Shown: piece after piece, positions 25,444 through 34,729 of the stretch
How positions within the stretch are numbered: position 1 is the stretch's first letter
Layout: each line of letters begins with the position of its first letter
Assembly: GCF_027853915.1 (NCBI RefSeq)
Contig: NZ_JAQGLA010000020.1
Span: 1-64,000 of the forward strand
Reading direction: 5' to 3'
Source of the DNA: Saccharopolyspora oryzae
GTDB lineage: Bacteria > Actinomycetota > Actinomycetes > Mycobacteriales > Pseudonocardiaceae
DNA: 64,000 nt
The notes under the pieces: model-generated
What the model saw: only the letters and a program-made list of their open reading frames with translations
What the model was told of the DNA's origin: nothing
Database searches by the model: none
Translations under genes and position numbers: made by a program

Positions 25444-25869
25444 TCAGGCGGTCATGTCGAGGCTGGCGATGACCTTGGTCGGGCGGATGCGGACCACCAG
25501 CTCGCCCGGCACGCCGTTGCGGCGGCCGAACTCCTCGGCCCGGTCCTCACCCATGTAGCGGCCGCCGAGGCGGGTCGCGGTCCGCAGCAGCTCCGCCGGG
25601 TCCTCGGAGGTCTCCGCGATGCCCTGGACCTGGACGAAGCCGAACGGCGGCTCGGGCAGGTCCGCGCACAGCACCACCCGCGGATCCCGGGCGATCGCCC
25701 GCCCCTTTGCGGTGTCCTTGCCGGTGTTGAAGACGATCTCGTCGCCCTCCAGGAAGAACCACACCGGCGCCACCAGCGGACGTCCGTCGCTCGCGGTGAA
25801 ACCGAGCATGCCGGTGCGGGTGCCTGCCTCGAGGAAGGCGCGGATCTCGGGATCGCTGATCGAAGTCAC
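25444..25869 (-). CDS. PPOX-class F420- or FMN-dependent oxidoreductase
   Basis: The 141-residue protein is a split-barrel flavin/deazaflavin enzyme. GMLGFTASDGRPLVAPVWFFLEGDEIVFNTGKDTAKGRAIARDP... is the standard core of actinobacterial F420-dependent pyridoxamine-oxidase-like reductases; the Lys/Arg residues after NTG bind the cofactor phosphate. The GTG at 25869 starts at the conserved TSISDPEIRAFL; longer frames run into the qcrB terminator. The substrate is unknown. Confidence 0.8.
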   Translation of the reverse strand: MTSISDPEIRAFLEAGTRTGMLGFTASDGRPLVAPVWFFLEGDEIVFNTGKDTAKGRAIARDPRVVLCADLPEPPFGFVQVQGIAETSEDPAELLRTATRLGGRYMGEDRAEEFGRRNGVPGELVVRIRPTKVIASLDMTA

Positions 25870-25910
25870 CCGGCCAAGGTAAGCGCCCGCTCCGACATCC
25901 GCGCAACGAA

Positions 25911-25943
25911 GAGACCCGGCACCCCATCGGGGCACCGGGTCTC
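25911..25943 (-). terminator. Hairpin terminator after qcrB
   Basis: GAGACCCGG (25911-25919) pairs with CCGGGTCTC (25935-25943), with an inner CCCC/GGGG stem. It lies 25 nt past the qcrB stop and before the oxidoreductase start. Confidence 0.7.
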
Positions 25944-25968
25944 GTTCGGTGACTCAGCAGCTACCGGC

Positions 25969-27645
25969 TCACTCGGTGGGCTGCTGCGGCTTGCCCGCCG
26001 TGAGCTCGCGCTCCTCGGCAGCCTCGGCCTCGGCCGCGGCCTGGCTCTCGACGGCTTCGTGCCGCGCGCGCTCCAGGGCCGTGGTCTCGTCGACCGGGTC
26101 CGGGCGGAGCAGGCTGCCCTCGACCGGGCTGCCGGCCGCGCCGAGCTTGTTCATCTTCTTCGGCACCGGAGCACCCTGGTAGGGCAGCGCCTCCGGGTGG
26201 CCGTGGTCGTCCACCGGGCCGAGCGGCTGGTGGACCTCGATGAACTCACCGTGCGGCAGACGCTTGATGATGCCGGTCTCGACGCCGTGGTCCAGCACCT
26301 CGCGGTCGCTGTGCTGCAAGCCCAGGCAGACCCGGTAGGTGATGTAGTAGGCGATCGGCGGCAGCACCAGCAGACCGATGCGGCCGGCCCAGGTCATCAG
26401 GTTCAGCGAGATGTTGAACTGGAACGCCACGATGTCGTTGGCACCCGAGATGAACAGCACGCCGAAGAAGGTCAGCGCCATCACGCCCAGGCTGGTGCGG
26501 ACCGGCACGTCGCGCGGCCGCTGCAGCAGGTTGTGGTGCGCGTCGTCCTTGGTCAGCTTGCGCTCGATCGCCGGGTAGGCGAACAGCGTGGTGAACATGA
26601 CGCCCATGCCGATGACACCGGCGAAGAACACCGGCGGCACGGTGTACGGACCCAGGTACAGCTCCCAGGCCGGCCAGACGCGCAGGATGCCGTCCGCCCA
26701 CATCAGGTACCAGTCGGGCTGCGAAGCCGCCGAGACCTGCGAGGCGTTGTACGGCCCGATGTGCCAGATCGCGTTGATCTGGAAGACACCCGCCATGATC
26801 GCGCAGACGCCGGTGACCAGCGCGAAGAACGCGCCGCCCTTGAGGGCGAAGGTCGGCATGATGCGGACGCCGACGACGTTGCTCTCAGTGCGCCGCACGC
26901 CCGGGAACTGGGTGTGCTTCTGGTACCAGACCAGCGCCAGGTGCGCCGCGACCAGGCCGAGCATGACGCCCGGGATGATCAGCACGTGCAGCACGTACAG
27001 GCGCGGGATGATCTCGGTGCCGGGGAACTCCCCGCCGAACAGCGCCCAGTGCAGCCAGGTGCCGAGCACCGGGATCGACAGCACGATGCCCGACATGGTG
27101 GCGCGGATACCGGTACCGGACAGCACGTCGTCCGGCAGCGAGTAGCCGAAGAAGCCCTCGAACATGCCCAGCATCAGCAGCAGCGCGCCGATGGTCCAGT
27201 TGGCCTCACGCGGGCGCCGGAACGCACCGGTGAAGAACACCCGGAACATGTGCAGCATCATCGCGGCGACGAAGATCAGCGCCGCCCAGTGGTGCAGCTG
27301 CCGGACGAACAGACCGCCGCGCACCTCGAACGAGATGTCCAGGGTGCTCTCGAACGCGCGGGACATCGGGATGCCCTGCATGTTCTGGTACACGCCGTTG
27401 TAGACGACCTCCTCCATGGAGGGGTCGAAGAACAAGGTCAGGTAGACGCCCGTGACGATCAGGAGGATGAACGTGTAGAGGCAGATCTCCCCGAGCAGGA
27501 ACGACCAGTGCGTGGGGAAGACCTTGTTCAGCTGCCGCCGCATGCCCTTGGCCATCCGGTAGCGCGAGTCGAGCTCGTCAGCCGCCGTGGCGATCTTGCG
27601 GTACGCGGCGCTCTCCGATTTCGTCGGTTGGGTGATCGAGCTCAT
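25969..27645 (-). CDS. qcrB: Cytochrome bc1 complex, cytochrome b subunit
   Basis: This 558-residue integral membrane subunit of the menaquinol:cytochrome c reductase carries two b hemes. Eight or nine helices are visible; heme ligands lie in helices with [22 protein letters not shown] and [18 protein letters not shown]. The Qo-site motif appears as PDWY near [13 protein letters not shown]. The hydrophilic C-terminal tail (about 120 residues) is typical of actinobacteria. Its ATG overlaps the qcrA stop (ATGA), in the order ctaE, qcrC, qcrA, qcrB. Confidence 0.95.
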   Translation of the reverse strand: MSSITQPTKSESAAYRKIATAADELDSRYRMAKGMRRQLNKVFPTHWSFLLGEICLYTFILLIVTGVYLTLFFDPSMEEVVYNGVYQNMQGIPMSRAFESTLDISFEVRGGLFVRQLHHWAALIFVAAMMLHMFRVFFTGAFRRPREANWTIGALLLMLGMFEGFFGYSLPDDVLSGTGIRATMSGIVLSIPVLGTWLHWALFGGEFPGTEIIPRLYVLHVLIIPGVMLGLVAAHLALVWYQKHTQFPGVRRTESNVVGVRIMPTFALKGGAFFALVTGVCAIMAGVFQINAIWHIGPYNASQVSAASQPDWYLMWADGILRVWPAWELYLGPYTVPPVFFAGVIGMGVMFTTLFAYPAIERKLTKDDAHHNLLQRPRDVPVRTSLGVMALTFFGVLFISGANDIVAFQFNISLNLMTWAGRIGLLVLPPIAYYITYRVCLGLQHSDREVLDHGVETGIIKRLPHGEFIEVHQPLGPVDDHGHPEALPYQGAPVPKKMNKLGAAGSPVEGSLLRPDPVDETTALERARHEAVESQAAAEAEAAEERELTAGKPQQPTE

Positions 27646-28763
27646 GCGTTACGCTCCCAGTAAGCCGGACCCACCGGTTCGATGAAGTCGCCCTTGGCCA
27701 CGAAGTAGCCGTTCTCGTCCACCGTGATCGGCAGCTGCGGCAGCGCCCGCGTCGCCGGACCGAAGACCGGCTTGGCGTAGGTGTTGACCACGTCGAACTG
27801 CGACTGGTGGCACGGGCAGAGCAGGCGCCCGGTCTGCTGCTCGAACAGCGAGGTCGGGCAACCGACGTGGGTGCAGATCTTCGAGTAGGCGTAGTAGTCG
27901 CCGTAGTTGAAGTCCTCTTGCCCCTTGCGCTTGATCGGCTTGCTGCCCGGGCGGAGCCGGATCAGCATGACCGGCGCGTCGCCCTTGCGCAGCGAGGTCT
28001 CCAGCTCCTCGGTGTCCCGCATGGACTCCCGGAACGGGTAGACCGTCTCGAAACCGCCCGCGTCGATGTCCTCGGGGCGCAGCAGCGAGACCTCGTGCTT
28101 GTTGCCGGTGTCGCGGCGCAGGTAGGTCTTCTCGCCGGTCTCCGACAGCCAGCCGGTGTGCTGCAGCGACTCCGGACCGGTGGTCGCCCACGGGTTGCGG
28201 ACCAGGCCGCCGACCGCGAACACACCGGCGCCGAGGCCGAACGCGCCGACGCCGAAACCGGCGGTGCGCTTGATCATCGACCGGCGGGCGATGCCGCTCT
28301 TGTCGCCGGCGTCGGCCAGCAGGGCGGCGGTCGTCTGGCGGTCGACCTCGTCCGAGCCGTGCCCGTCGTGGCGCTGCTGGACGGCGACCTCGTGCGGGAT
28401 GAACTTCTTCTGGTACTGCACGACGCCGATGCCGACGGCCAGGATCGCCAGGCCGAAGAAGAAACCGATCAGCGGGTTGTACAGCGAGTAGATGAAGTAC
28501 CCGCGCTCGTCCGACGGAGCCACGTAGCTCCACGGCCAGAAGACGAAGACCGCGATGAACGCGAGCGCCGACAGGCCGGACAGGACGAACCAGCCCGCCA
28601 CGTTGCGCTCCGCGCGGCGCTCCGCGCGGGTCCCCTTGACGGGGAACTGCTCCGTGTACTCGACGAGCTCGACGTCATCGAGCTTCAGGCCGAGCCGCAT
28701 CTTCTCGTCGCGGCTCATCTCGGCCAGTTCGGCCTCTGTGTATTCGTTGTTCTGCTCACTCAT
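27642..28763 (-). CDS. qcrA: Cytochrome bc1 complex, Rieske iron-sulfur subunit
   Basis: The 373-residue protein has three N-terminal helices, as usual in actinobacteria, then a Rieske domain. The 2Fe-2S ligands are Cys297 and His299 (CTHVGC) with Cys316 and His319 (CPCH); Cys302 and Cys318 form the structural disulfide. [15 protein letters not shown] segment resembles a twin-arginine-like third-helix signal. The ATG at 28763 overlaps the qcrC stop (ATGA). Confidence 0.95.
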   Translation of the reverse strand: MSEQNNEYTEAELAEMSRDEKMRLGLKLDDVELVEYTEQFPVKGTRAERRAERNVAGWFVLSGLSALAFIAVFVFWPWSYVAPSDERGYFIYSLYNPLIGFFFGLAILAVGIGVVQYQKKFIPHEVAVQQRHDGHGSDEVDRQTTAALLADAGDKSGIARRSMIKRTAGFGVGAFGLGAGVFAVGGLVRNPWATTGPESLQHTGWLSETGEKTYLRRDTGNKHEVSLLRPEDIDAGGFETVYPFRESMRDTEELETSLRKGDAPVMLIRLRPGSKPIKRKGQEDFNYGDYYAYSKICTHVGCPTSLFEQQTGRLLCPCHQSQFDVVNTYAKPVFGPATRALPQLPITVDENGYFVAKGDFIEPVGPAYWERNA

Positions 28764-29566
28764 GCCCTGGCTCCGATCCACAGGGTGAGGCCGATCAGCG
28801 CGCCGATGCCCACCACCCAGGCGATGACGCCTTCTGGTCCCGGACCATAACCACCCAGGTCGTTGCCGCCGGGATTGTTGTTCCCGTTGGTCACGGACTT
28901 GACGTAGGCGATGATGTCCTTCTTCTCCTCCGGGGTGAGCTGCCGGTCCGAGAACTTCGGCATGTTCTGCGGCCCGGTGAGCATCGCCTCGTAGATGTCC
29001 TGCTCGGTCGAGTCGTGCAGGTTCGGCGCGAACTTGCCGGACGACATCGCGATTCCGCGTCCGGTGAAGTTGTGGCACGAGGCGCAGTTGAGGCGGAACA
29101 GCTCCGCACCGCGGGCGGGGTTCTGGCCCCGCAGCGCCTCACCGGCCTGCTTCGGCGACTCGGGTCCGCCGCCGTAGGTCTGCACGAACGCGCCCAGCGC
29201 GTCGATCTCCTCCGGGCTGAACTTCGGCGGCTTGCGCATCGCCTGCGCTTCCTGGCGCACCATCGGCATCCGGCCGGTGGAGACCTGGAAGTGCACGGCG
29301 GCTTCGCCGACGCCGACCAGGCTCGGCCCGCGGTCCTTGACGCCCTGCAGGTTCGCGCCGTGGCAGGTGATGCAGGCGTTGTTGTAGAGCTGCTCGCCCT
29401 GCCTCACCAGAGCCGGCTCCGCAGCGGCGTGCGCGGTCTGCGGCTCGGGAGTCACGACGGTGTACAGCCCACCGGCACCCACCAGCGCGATGCCCAGCGC
29501 CAGCACACCGGAGATCCGCCGCTTGAGCTTCGAGCCCGCGCGGTTCCGTTTCTTGTTGGTGGTCAT
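28760..29566 (-). CDS. qcrC: Cytochrome bc1 complex, diheme cytochrome c subunit
   Basis: The 268-residue protein has an N-terminal membrane helix, two cytochrome c domains and a C-terminal helix. The heme sites are CITCH (Cys65, Cys68, His69) and CASCH (Cys161, Cys164, His165). In actinobacteria this diheme subunit passes electrons directly to the aa3 oxidase, replacing a soluble cytochrome c. It heads the tightly coupled qcrCAB genes and follows ctaE by 88 nt. Confidence 0.95.
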   Translation of the reverse strand: MTTNKKRNRAGSKLKRRISGVLALGIALVGAGGLYTVVTPEPQTAHAAAEPALVRQGEQLYNNACITCHGANLQGVKDRGPSLVGVGEAAVHFQVSTGRMPMVRQEAQAMRKPPKFSPEEIDALGAFVQTYGGGPESPKQAGEALRGQNPARGAELFRLNCASCHNFTGRGIAMSSGKFAPNLHDSTEQDIYEAMLTGPQNMPKFSDRQLTPEEKKDIIAYVKSVTNGNNNPGGNDLGGYGPGPEGVIAWVVGIGALIGLTLWIGARA

Positions 29567-29654
29567 GAGAGCGGCAACCCTTGCTGTCCGGTTCGGGGTG
29601 TTCGGTTTCGTCCTCGTTCGGAGAAGCCGATCGTGGAGACTCGGCCCCTGGTCA

Positions 29655-30266
29655 TCATGGGACGAGGTAGATCACGGCGAACAGGCCGATCCACACGATG
29701 TCCACGAAGTGCCAGTAGTACGACACGACGATGGCTGCGATGGCCTGCGCGGGCGTGAACTTGCTCAGCTTCGTCCGGATGATCAGGAAGACGAAGGCGA
29801 TCAGCCCGCCGATGACGTGCAGGCCGTGGAAGCCGGTCGTCATGAAGAAGACCGTGCCGTAGGCCGACGACGCGATCGTGGTCGCGTGTTCGGTGACGAG
29901 CGTGTAGTACTCACCGGCCTGACCGAGCACGAAGATCGCACCCATGATCAGAGTGAGGACGTACCACCGTCGGAGACCGAACACGTCGCCCCGCTCTGCC
30001 GCGAACACGCCCCACTGGCAGGTGAACGAGGACAAGACCAGGATGACCGTGAACGGAAGGGCGTAAGCGAGGTTCAGCTCGGTGGGCGGTGGTGGCCACG
30101 GGCCCTCGTGCTGCGCCTTCACCGTGAAGAACATGGCGAAGAGCCCAGCGAAGAACATCAGCTCGCTGGCCAACCAAACGATGGTGCCTACGCTGACCAT
30201 GTTCGGTCGGTTCAGCGAGTGCACGCGTTGACTGATTGAGGGCGCTGCCGTTGTCACGCGACGCAT
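29655..30266 (-). CDS. ctaE: Cytochrome c oxidase subunit III
   Basis: This 203-residue protein has five hydrophobic helices and the subunit III hallmarks [14 protein letters not shown] and FHGLHVIGG. The aa3 oxidase forms a supercomplex with the bc1 genes that follow. The start is uncertain among ATG 30266, GTG 30257 and an upstream frame to 30335; 30266 gives the usual length. Confidence 0.9.
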   Translation of the reverse strand: MRRVTTAAPSISQRVHSLNRPNMVSVGTIVWLASELMFFAGLFAMFFTVKAQHEGPWPPPPTELNLAYALPFTVILVLSSFTCQWGVFAAERGDVFGLRRWYVLTLIMGAIFVLGQAGEYYTLVTEHATTIASSAYGTVFFMTTGFHGLHVIGGLIAFVFLIIRTKLSKFTPAQAIAAIVVSYYWHFVDIVWIGLFAVIYLVP

Positions 30267-30352
30267 TATGTCTTGCAGCTTTTCCGCTCGCGCCTTCGGG
30301 TCCACCAGGTCTGCCGAGGGGTGATCGGATCGCAATCCGGAGGTGACGCACC

Positions 30353-30799
30353 GTGAAAGGCATCGGCGCCCGGCTGTCGGCTTTCCTGACCGCCCGACGC
30401 GACCGCCACAAGCCCGTGATCAGCGCCGATGACCCCGCCCTCCGGGTCGTGGTGGTCGCCTACGACGAGGCCGAGGCGGCCTCGGCGGCACTAGCCCGAG
30501 CGGATGAATGGCAACCCGGACTACCTGCGGTGCTGCGTCACCACCTGACCCTCCCCGATCGCACGATCGAGGAAGCCCGGGCGCTGCTGGCGGCTGACGG
30601 CTGGGAACTGCGCCCCGGCGGGCGCGGCGCCGAGGACGGCGGCACCGAGCTGACCGCGGTGGTCGCGCTGCGTGTTCAAGAACTCGACGCGTTGCATTGC
30701 TCACAGGAGAGCTCGCGGATGGCCGGGCTGGCCCAGCGGCACGGCGGGCAGGTCCACGGCTGGGACGCGCTGCAGCCCGGGCCGGGCGCGGCGAGCTGA
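30353..30799 (+). CDS. Hypothetical cytosolic protein
   Basis: The 148-residue protein begins at GTG 30353, with GGAGG about 9 nt upstream. It is soluble and mixed alpha/beta: [25 protein letters not shown] suggests a small ferredoxin-like or ACT-like fold, and [13 protein letters not shown] a second half. I recognise no family. It is divergent from ctaE and precedes the receiver-like gene at 30914. Confidence 0.65.
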   Translation: MKGIGARLSAFLTARRDRHKPVISADDPALRVVVVAYDEAEAASAALARADEWQPGLPAVLRHHLTLPDRTIEEARALLAADGWELRPGGRGAEDGGTELTAVVALRVQELDALHCSQESSRMAGLAQRHGGQVHGWDALQPGPGAAS

Positions 30800-30913
30800 T
30801 CGATTTCGCCGGGCGACTACTGCTCGTCCCGGTCCGGCCGATAGCATCCGGGGAAGTTCGCGACCTCGCCAGGCCCACCGCCCGGGCGTCCCGCAGACAC
30901 CGAGGAGTCGTCG

Positions 30914-31321
30914 ATGAGCGCACCGACCACCAACGTTCTCGTGTTCAGCCACCGCCCCGAGGTCCGGGAGGCGATCATCACAGCGATCGGTCGGCGCCCG
31001 GCACCGGACCTGGGCCGGCTGAACTACGTGGAGGCGGGCACCGTCGCCGACGTGCTCAGCGAGGTCGACGCAGGCAACGCGGACCTGGTGATCCTGGACG
31101 GCGAAGCGCAGCCGACCGGCGGGATGGGCGTGTCCCGGCAGCTGAAGAACGAGATCGACAACTGCCCGCCGGTGGTCGTCGCGGTGCGCCGCAAGGACGA
31201 CCGATGGCTCGCCACCTGGTCGCAGGCGGACGCGGTGCTGGTGCACCCCCTCGACCCGCTGGCCGCGGCCGAGACCGTCGCCGAGGTGCTGCGCACCCGC
31301 GGCAAGCCGGTCCCGGCCTGA
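30914..31321 (+). CDS. Receiver-like (pseudo-response-regulator) protein
   Basis: This 135-residue single-domain protein has the alternating beta/alpha pattern of a CheY receiver: [55 protein letters not shown]. Asp62 is at the phospho-acceptor position, but the acidic pair after the first strand is missing (FSHRPE), so normal metal-dependent phosphorylation is doubtful. Similar proteins are found near trpD and the cta/qcr genes in related actinobacteria. Its role is unknown. Confidence 0.75.
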   Translation: MSAPTTNVLVFSHRPEVREAIITAIGRRPAPDLGRLNYVEAGTVADVLSEVDAGNADLVILDGEAQPTGGMGVSRQLKNEIDNCPPVVVAVRRKDDRWLATWSQADAVLVHPLDPLAAAETVAEVLRTRGKPVPA

Positions 31322-31493
31322 CCTCCCTCCCCCCGCGCGGCCGAGGCCCCGGAGGAGGACCGGACCGCTGGAAGCGCCGCCCGGATTACCGGCGGCCAGG
31401 TCCGGGTATCGAAACTCCAGACGACGACGTACCGGCGAGCCCCGGGCCCCGGCGCCGTTGGCGGTCGTCGCTGATCTAGCACGGAGAAGAAGC

Positions 31494-32549
31494 GTGGGAA
31501 CCATGGCGGGAAACTGGGCGGGACTGCTGGGCCACCTGGTCGCGGGTGAGGACCTCTCCGCGGAGGACACCGCCTGGGCGATGGACCTGATCATGGCCGG
31601 GGAGGCGACCCCGGCCCGGGTCGCGGCGTTCGTCGTCGCGCTGCGCGCCAAGGGCGAGACGCCGACCGAGGTCCGCGGCATGGCCGACGCCATGCTCGCG
31701 CACGCCCGCCGGCTCGACATCGCCCAGCGGGCGGTGGACATCGTCGGCACCGGTGGCGACCGCTCCGGCAGCGTGAACATCTCCACCATGGCGTCGATCG
31801 TGCTCGCCGCCTCCGGCATCACCGTCGTCAAGCACGGCAACCGGGCGGCGTCCTCGAAGTGCGGCACGGCCGACGTGCTGGAGGAGCTGGGCGTGGCGAT
31901 CGACCTGCCGCCGGAGGGCGTGCGGCGCTGCGTCGACGAGGTCGGCATCGGGTTCTGCTTCGCGCCGGTGTTCCACCCCGGCTTCAAGCACGCGGGCAGC
32001 GCGCGGCGCGAGATCGGCATCCCGACGGCGTTCAACCTGCTGGGTCCGCTGACCAACCCGGCCCGCCCGGTCGCCGGCCTGATCGGCTGCGCCGATCGGC
32101 GGATGGCCCCGGTGGTGGCCGAGGTGTTCGCCGCCCGCGGCAAGTCCGCCCTGGTGGTCCGCGGCGACGACGGCATGGACGAGATCACCACCACGGCGCC
32201 CAGCACGGTCTGGGTGGTCCACGACGGCACGGTCCGCGAGGAGCGGATCGATCCGCAGACCTTCGGCATCCCCTACGCCCGCCCGGAAGACCTCCAGGGC
32301 GGCGATGCGGCGGTGAACGCCAAGGCGGTCCACGACCTCCTGGCGGGCACCAAGGGCCCTGTGCGCGACGCTGTGCTGCTCAACGCCGCCGGGGCCATGG
32401 TTGCCTACGAAGGCCCCGGAGAGCGCCTGGACGAGCAGCTCAGCGCCGCGTTGAAGCGCGTCGGGGAATCGATCGACTCGGGCGCCGCAGCGGACCTCCT
32501 GGTCCGCTGGGCCGCCAGTTCGACGGCGCTGCGCGCCGAGCTCCGCTGA
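31494..32549 (+). CDS. trpD: Anthranilate phosphoribosyltransferase
   Basis: The 351-residue enzyme transfers phosphoribosyl from PRPP to anthranilate, the second step of tryptophan synthesis. The PRPP motif [18 protein letters not shown], the [23 protein letters not shown] loop and the acidic [15 protein letters not shown] metal site are intact. GTG 31494 has GGAG 7 nt upstream; ATG 31503 is an alternative. It stands apart from other trp genes, as in mycobacteria. Confidence 0.95.
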   Translation: MGTMAGNWAGLLGHLVAGEDLSAEDTAWAMDLIMAGEATPARVAAFVVALRAKGETPTEVRGMADAMLAHARRLDIAQRAVDIVGTGGDRSGSVNISTMASIVLAASGITVVKHGNRAASSKCGTADVLEELGVAIDLPPEGVRRCVDEVGIGFCFAPVFHPGFKHAGSARREIGIPTAFNLLGPLTNPARPVAGLIGCADRRMAPVVAEVFAARGKSALVVRGDDGMDEITTTAPSTVWVVHDGTVREERIDPQTFGIPYARPEDLQGGDAAVNAKAVHDLLAGTKGPVRDAVLLNAAGAMVAYEGPGERLDEQLSAALKRVGESIDSGAAADLLVRWAASSTALRAELR

Positions 32550-32558
32550 CCGGAGCGG

Positions 32559-32843
32559 TCACTCCTCCTCGAGGCCGATGGAGAAGGCGGCCTCCGTGTC
32601 CCTGCGCGAGTAGGAGCGGAAGGCGATGTGGGTGTCGGTGTCCAGGACGCCCCGCACCTTGTTGATCCGGCCCGGGACGATGTCGGCCAGGTCCTCGTGG
32701 CGGCGGACGCGCAGCATGGCGATCAGGTCCACGTCACCGGCGCAGGAGTAGACCTCGTCAACCCCGTCCAGGTCGGCGATCTCCTGGGCCGCTTCGGCGA
32801 GGCGGTCGGCGGCGGTCTGGATCAGCACGATCGCGGTGATCAC
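32559..32843 (-). CDS. Lrp/AsnC ligand-binding (RAM) domain protein
   Basis: The 94-residue protein consists only of the small-molecule-binding, oligomer-forming domain of Lrp/AsnC regulators; no helix-turn-helix precedes it. ITAIVLIQTAADRLAEAAQEIADLDGVDEVYSCAGDVDLIAMLRV is the typical core. Stand-alone RAM proteins sense amino acids or modify full Lrp proteins. It ends 9 nt from the trpD stop, convergently. The start is a GTG. Confidence 0.85.
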   Translation of the reverse strand: MITAIVLIQTAADRLAEAAQEIADLDGVDEVYSCAGDVDLIAMLRVRRHEDLADIVPGRINKVRGVLDTDTHIAFRSYSRRDTEAAFSIGLEEE

Positions 32844-32885
32844 GGGAAGAACCTCCTGCTGCTGGGTGCGGGAACGATGCTAGAC

Positions 32886-32927
32886 CGACGCAGGCCCCCG
32901 AGTCCGGGGACTCGGGGGCCTGCGTCG
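32886..32927 (-). terminator. 20-bp-stem hairpin terminator after ctaF
   Basis: A perfect 20-bp stem (32886-32905/32908-32927) with a two-base loop lies 11 nt past the ctaF stop. Strong energy and position make it a likely terminator of ctaC-ctaF. Confidence 0.75.
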
Positions 32928-32937
32928 CAGTTGTCCG

Positions 32938-33336
32938 TCAGTGGTTGCTCTGGCCGGTGTGGTACTCGAACACCAGCCCGGCGACCATGATCAGGATGAA
33001 GCCGACGGCCAAGACGATCATCCACACGTGGAAGAACGCCAGCGCCACGGCGGCGAACCCGGCGGCAGCCGCCAAGCCGACCGGCCAGTAGCTGCCCGGG
33101 CTGAAGAAGCCCAGCTCACCGGCACCGTCGCTGATCTCCGCGTCCGGGTTGTCCTCCGGGCGGTCCTCGATCCGGCGCGCCACGAAGGAGAAGTAGCTGC
33201 CGATGATCAGCGAGAGACCGCCGACCAGGACCAGCGCCACGGTGCCCACCGGCTCCTTGGACCAGAGCCCGTACACGATCGCGGACAGGAAGAAGAAAAC
33301 GGTGATGATGTTGAAGATCCGGGATTCGATCTTCAT
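32938..33336 (-). CDS. ctaF: Cytochrome c oxidase subunit IV (actinobacterial)
   Basis: The 132-residue protein has four hydrophobic helices and matches the actinobacterial subunit IV of the aa3 oxidase (MKIESRIFNIITVFFFLSAI start). It follows ctaC by 42 nt, in one operon. Confidence 0.9.
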   Translation of the reverse strand: MKIESRIFNIITVFFFLSAIVYGLWSKEPVGTVALVLVGGLSLIIGSYFSFVARRIEDRPEDNPDAEISDGAGELGFFSPGSYWPVGLAAAAGFAAVALAFFHVWMIVLAVGFILIMVAGLVFEYHTGQSNH

Positions 33337-33378
33337 GGAGTCCTCGCTCTCACGCCGTACGCCCTGTCGAGGGCACCG

Positions 33379-34311
33379 CTACTTGGTCCCGACCTGCTGA
33401 CCGGAGGGTGCTCCGCCGGTGCGTTCGGTGTTGAACGGAACGCCGGTCACCGCGTACGGCTCGCACAGCTCGCCGCAGTCCTGCCGCTCCTGGCCGAGCT
33501 TGGTCAGGGCCTCCGACGCGGTGTAGGGCTGGCCGGTCTGCGGGTTCACCTGCGTGCGCAGCTGCATGTACCGGTCGAACTTGTCCGGCGACAGCGCCCG
33601 GACCTCGAAGTTCATCATCGAGTGGTAGGTGCCGCACAGCTCGGCGCAGCGGCCGACGAACGAACCTTCCCGCTCGATGGTGTTCTGGAAGACGTCGTCC
33701 TGGTTGTTCTTGTCCGGGCGCGGGAAGGTGTCCCGCTTGAAGTGGAACTCCGGAACGAAGAACGAGTGGATGACGTCGGTGGCGCTCAGGTGGTACTCGA
33801 CGCGCTGGTCGGTCGGCAGGACGAGCAACGGGATCTCGCTGCTGCTGCCGACGGTGCGCACCGGCTGGCCGTCCGGCGTCTTGTAACCGGGGTAGTTGAA
33901 CTCCCAGTTCCACTGGAACGCGACCACGTTGACCGTCTGGTCCGGCTTCGCCGGCTTGGCCAACACGTAGTTCTGCGTGACCGCCGTGAAGTAGAACAGC
34001 ACGACGACCAGCACGAACGGGATGGCCGTGTAGATCATCTCCAGCGGAAGGTTGTACTGGAACTGCCGGGGCAGCTCCTCGTCGCCCTTCTTCTTGCGGT
34101 GGAAGGCGACCGACCAGAAGATCAGCCCCCACACCAACACACCCACCACGAGTGCCGCGATGACCGACCAAGTCCACAGGGTCCGCATCGATTCGGCCTG
34201 CGGGGTGACACCCTCCGGCCAACCGAACCGCAAGACCTCGTCGGTCGTGCAACCCGTGGCCGCGACACCAACCAGGCCGATCAGCCCAGCGACTTTGACC
34301 AGCCGTGGCAC
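33379..34311 (-). CDS. ctaC: Cytochrome c oxidase subunit II
   Basis: The 310-residue lipoprotein carries the CuA centre. A signal peptide ends in the lipobox VAATGC; two transmembrane helices follow, then a cupredoxin domain with CAELCGTYHSMM, the CuA ligand set, plus an upstream His in DVIHSFFVPEF. GTG 34311 has AAGGAGG 8 nt upstream; the much longer open frame to 34893 is a shadow. It is divergent from asnB. Confidence 0.95.
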   Translation of the reverse strand: MPRLVKVAGLIGLVGVAATGCTTDEVLRFGWPEGVTPQAESMRTLWTWSVIAALVVGVLVWGLIFWSVAFHRKKKGDEELPRQFQYNLPLEMIYTAIPFVLVVVLFYFTAVTQNYVLAKPAKPDQTVNVVAFQWNWEFNYPGYKTPDGQPVRTVGSSSEIPLLVLPTDQRVEYHLSATDVIHSFFVPEFHFKRDTFPRPDKNNQDDVFQNTIEREGSFVGRCAELCGTYHSMMNFEVRALSPDKFDRYMQLRTQVNPQTGQPYTASEALTKLGQERQDCGELCEPYAVTGVPFNTERTGGAPSGQQVGTK

Positions 34312-34729
34312 TCGGGTCCCCTCCTTCAGGCCCACTGCGCGACGCCTCCTCGTGCAAAACTCACCGGTGCGGCCAGATGAAATGTGCCCAGCTCGGGAGC
34401 TGGACACCCGGATCGGCCGCCGGAATCCTGCGCAGAGCCTAGCCCAGGTGTAGCCGCGATACTGCTCCGGGGGCGTCGATCGCCGGACTCGTTCGCGCGA
34501 GCGGTCACGCAGCGGAACCCCGGCCACCGCCTCCGCTACGACCTCCGGCGCCCGCGCACGGCTCGTCCCTGCGGAAACCCGCCGGTGGTCGCGAGGCGGG
34601 CCCCACCGGTTCGTGCGCCCGTGCCCCGCGCGTGCAGCGCGCGGGCGAGCGGACGGCATACTGGGGCGAGCCTTCGGGGGGAGGCTTGGAGAAGACGACA
34701 CCGCCGACTCGAAGAGGTGCACCAGACGC
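34312..34729. other. ctaC-asnB divergent intergenic region
   Basis: This 418-bp region must hold the promoters of ctaC-ctaF and asnB. The only structure I see is the hairpin CCAGCTC/GAGCTGG (34388-34403). No small gene is convincing. Confidence 0.5.

Noticed and set aside
30371-30800. Frameshifted larger gene joining 30353 and 30914 frames
   Set aside because: Each frame has its own start and 114 bp of non-coding sequence lies between; the second is a complete receiver domain.
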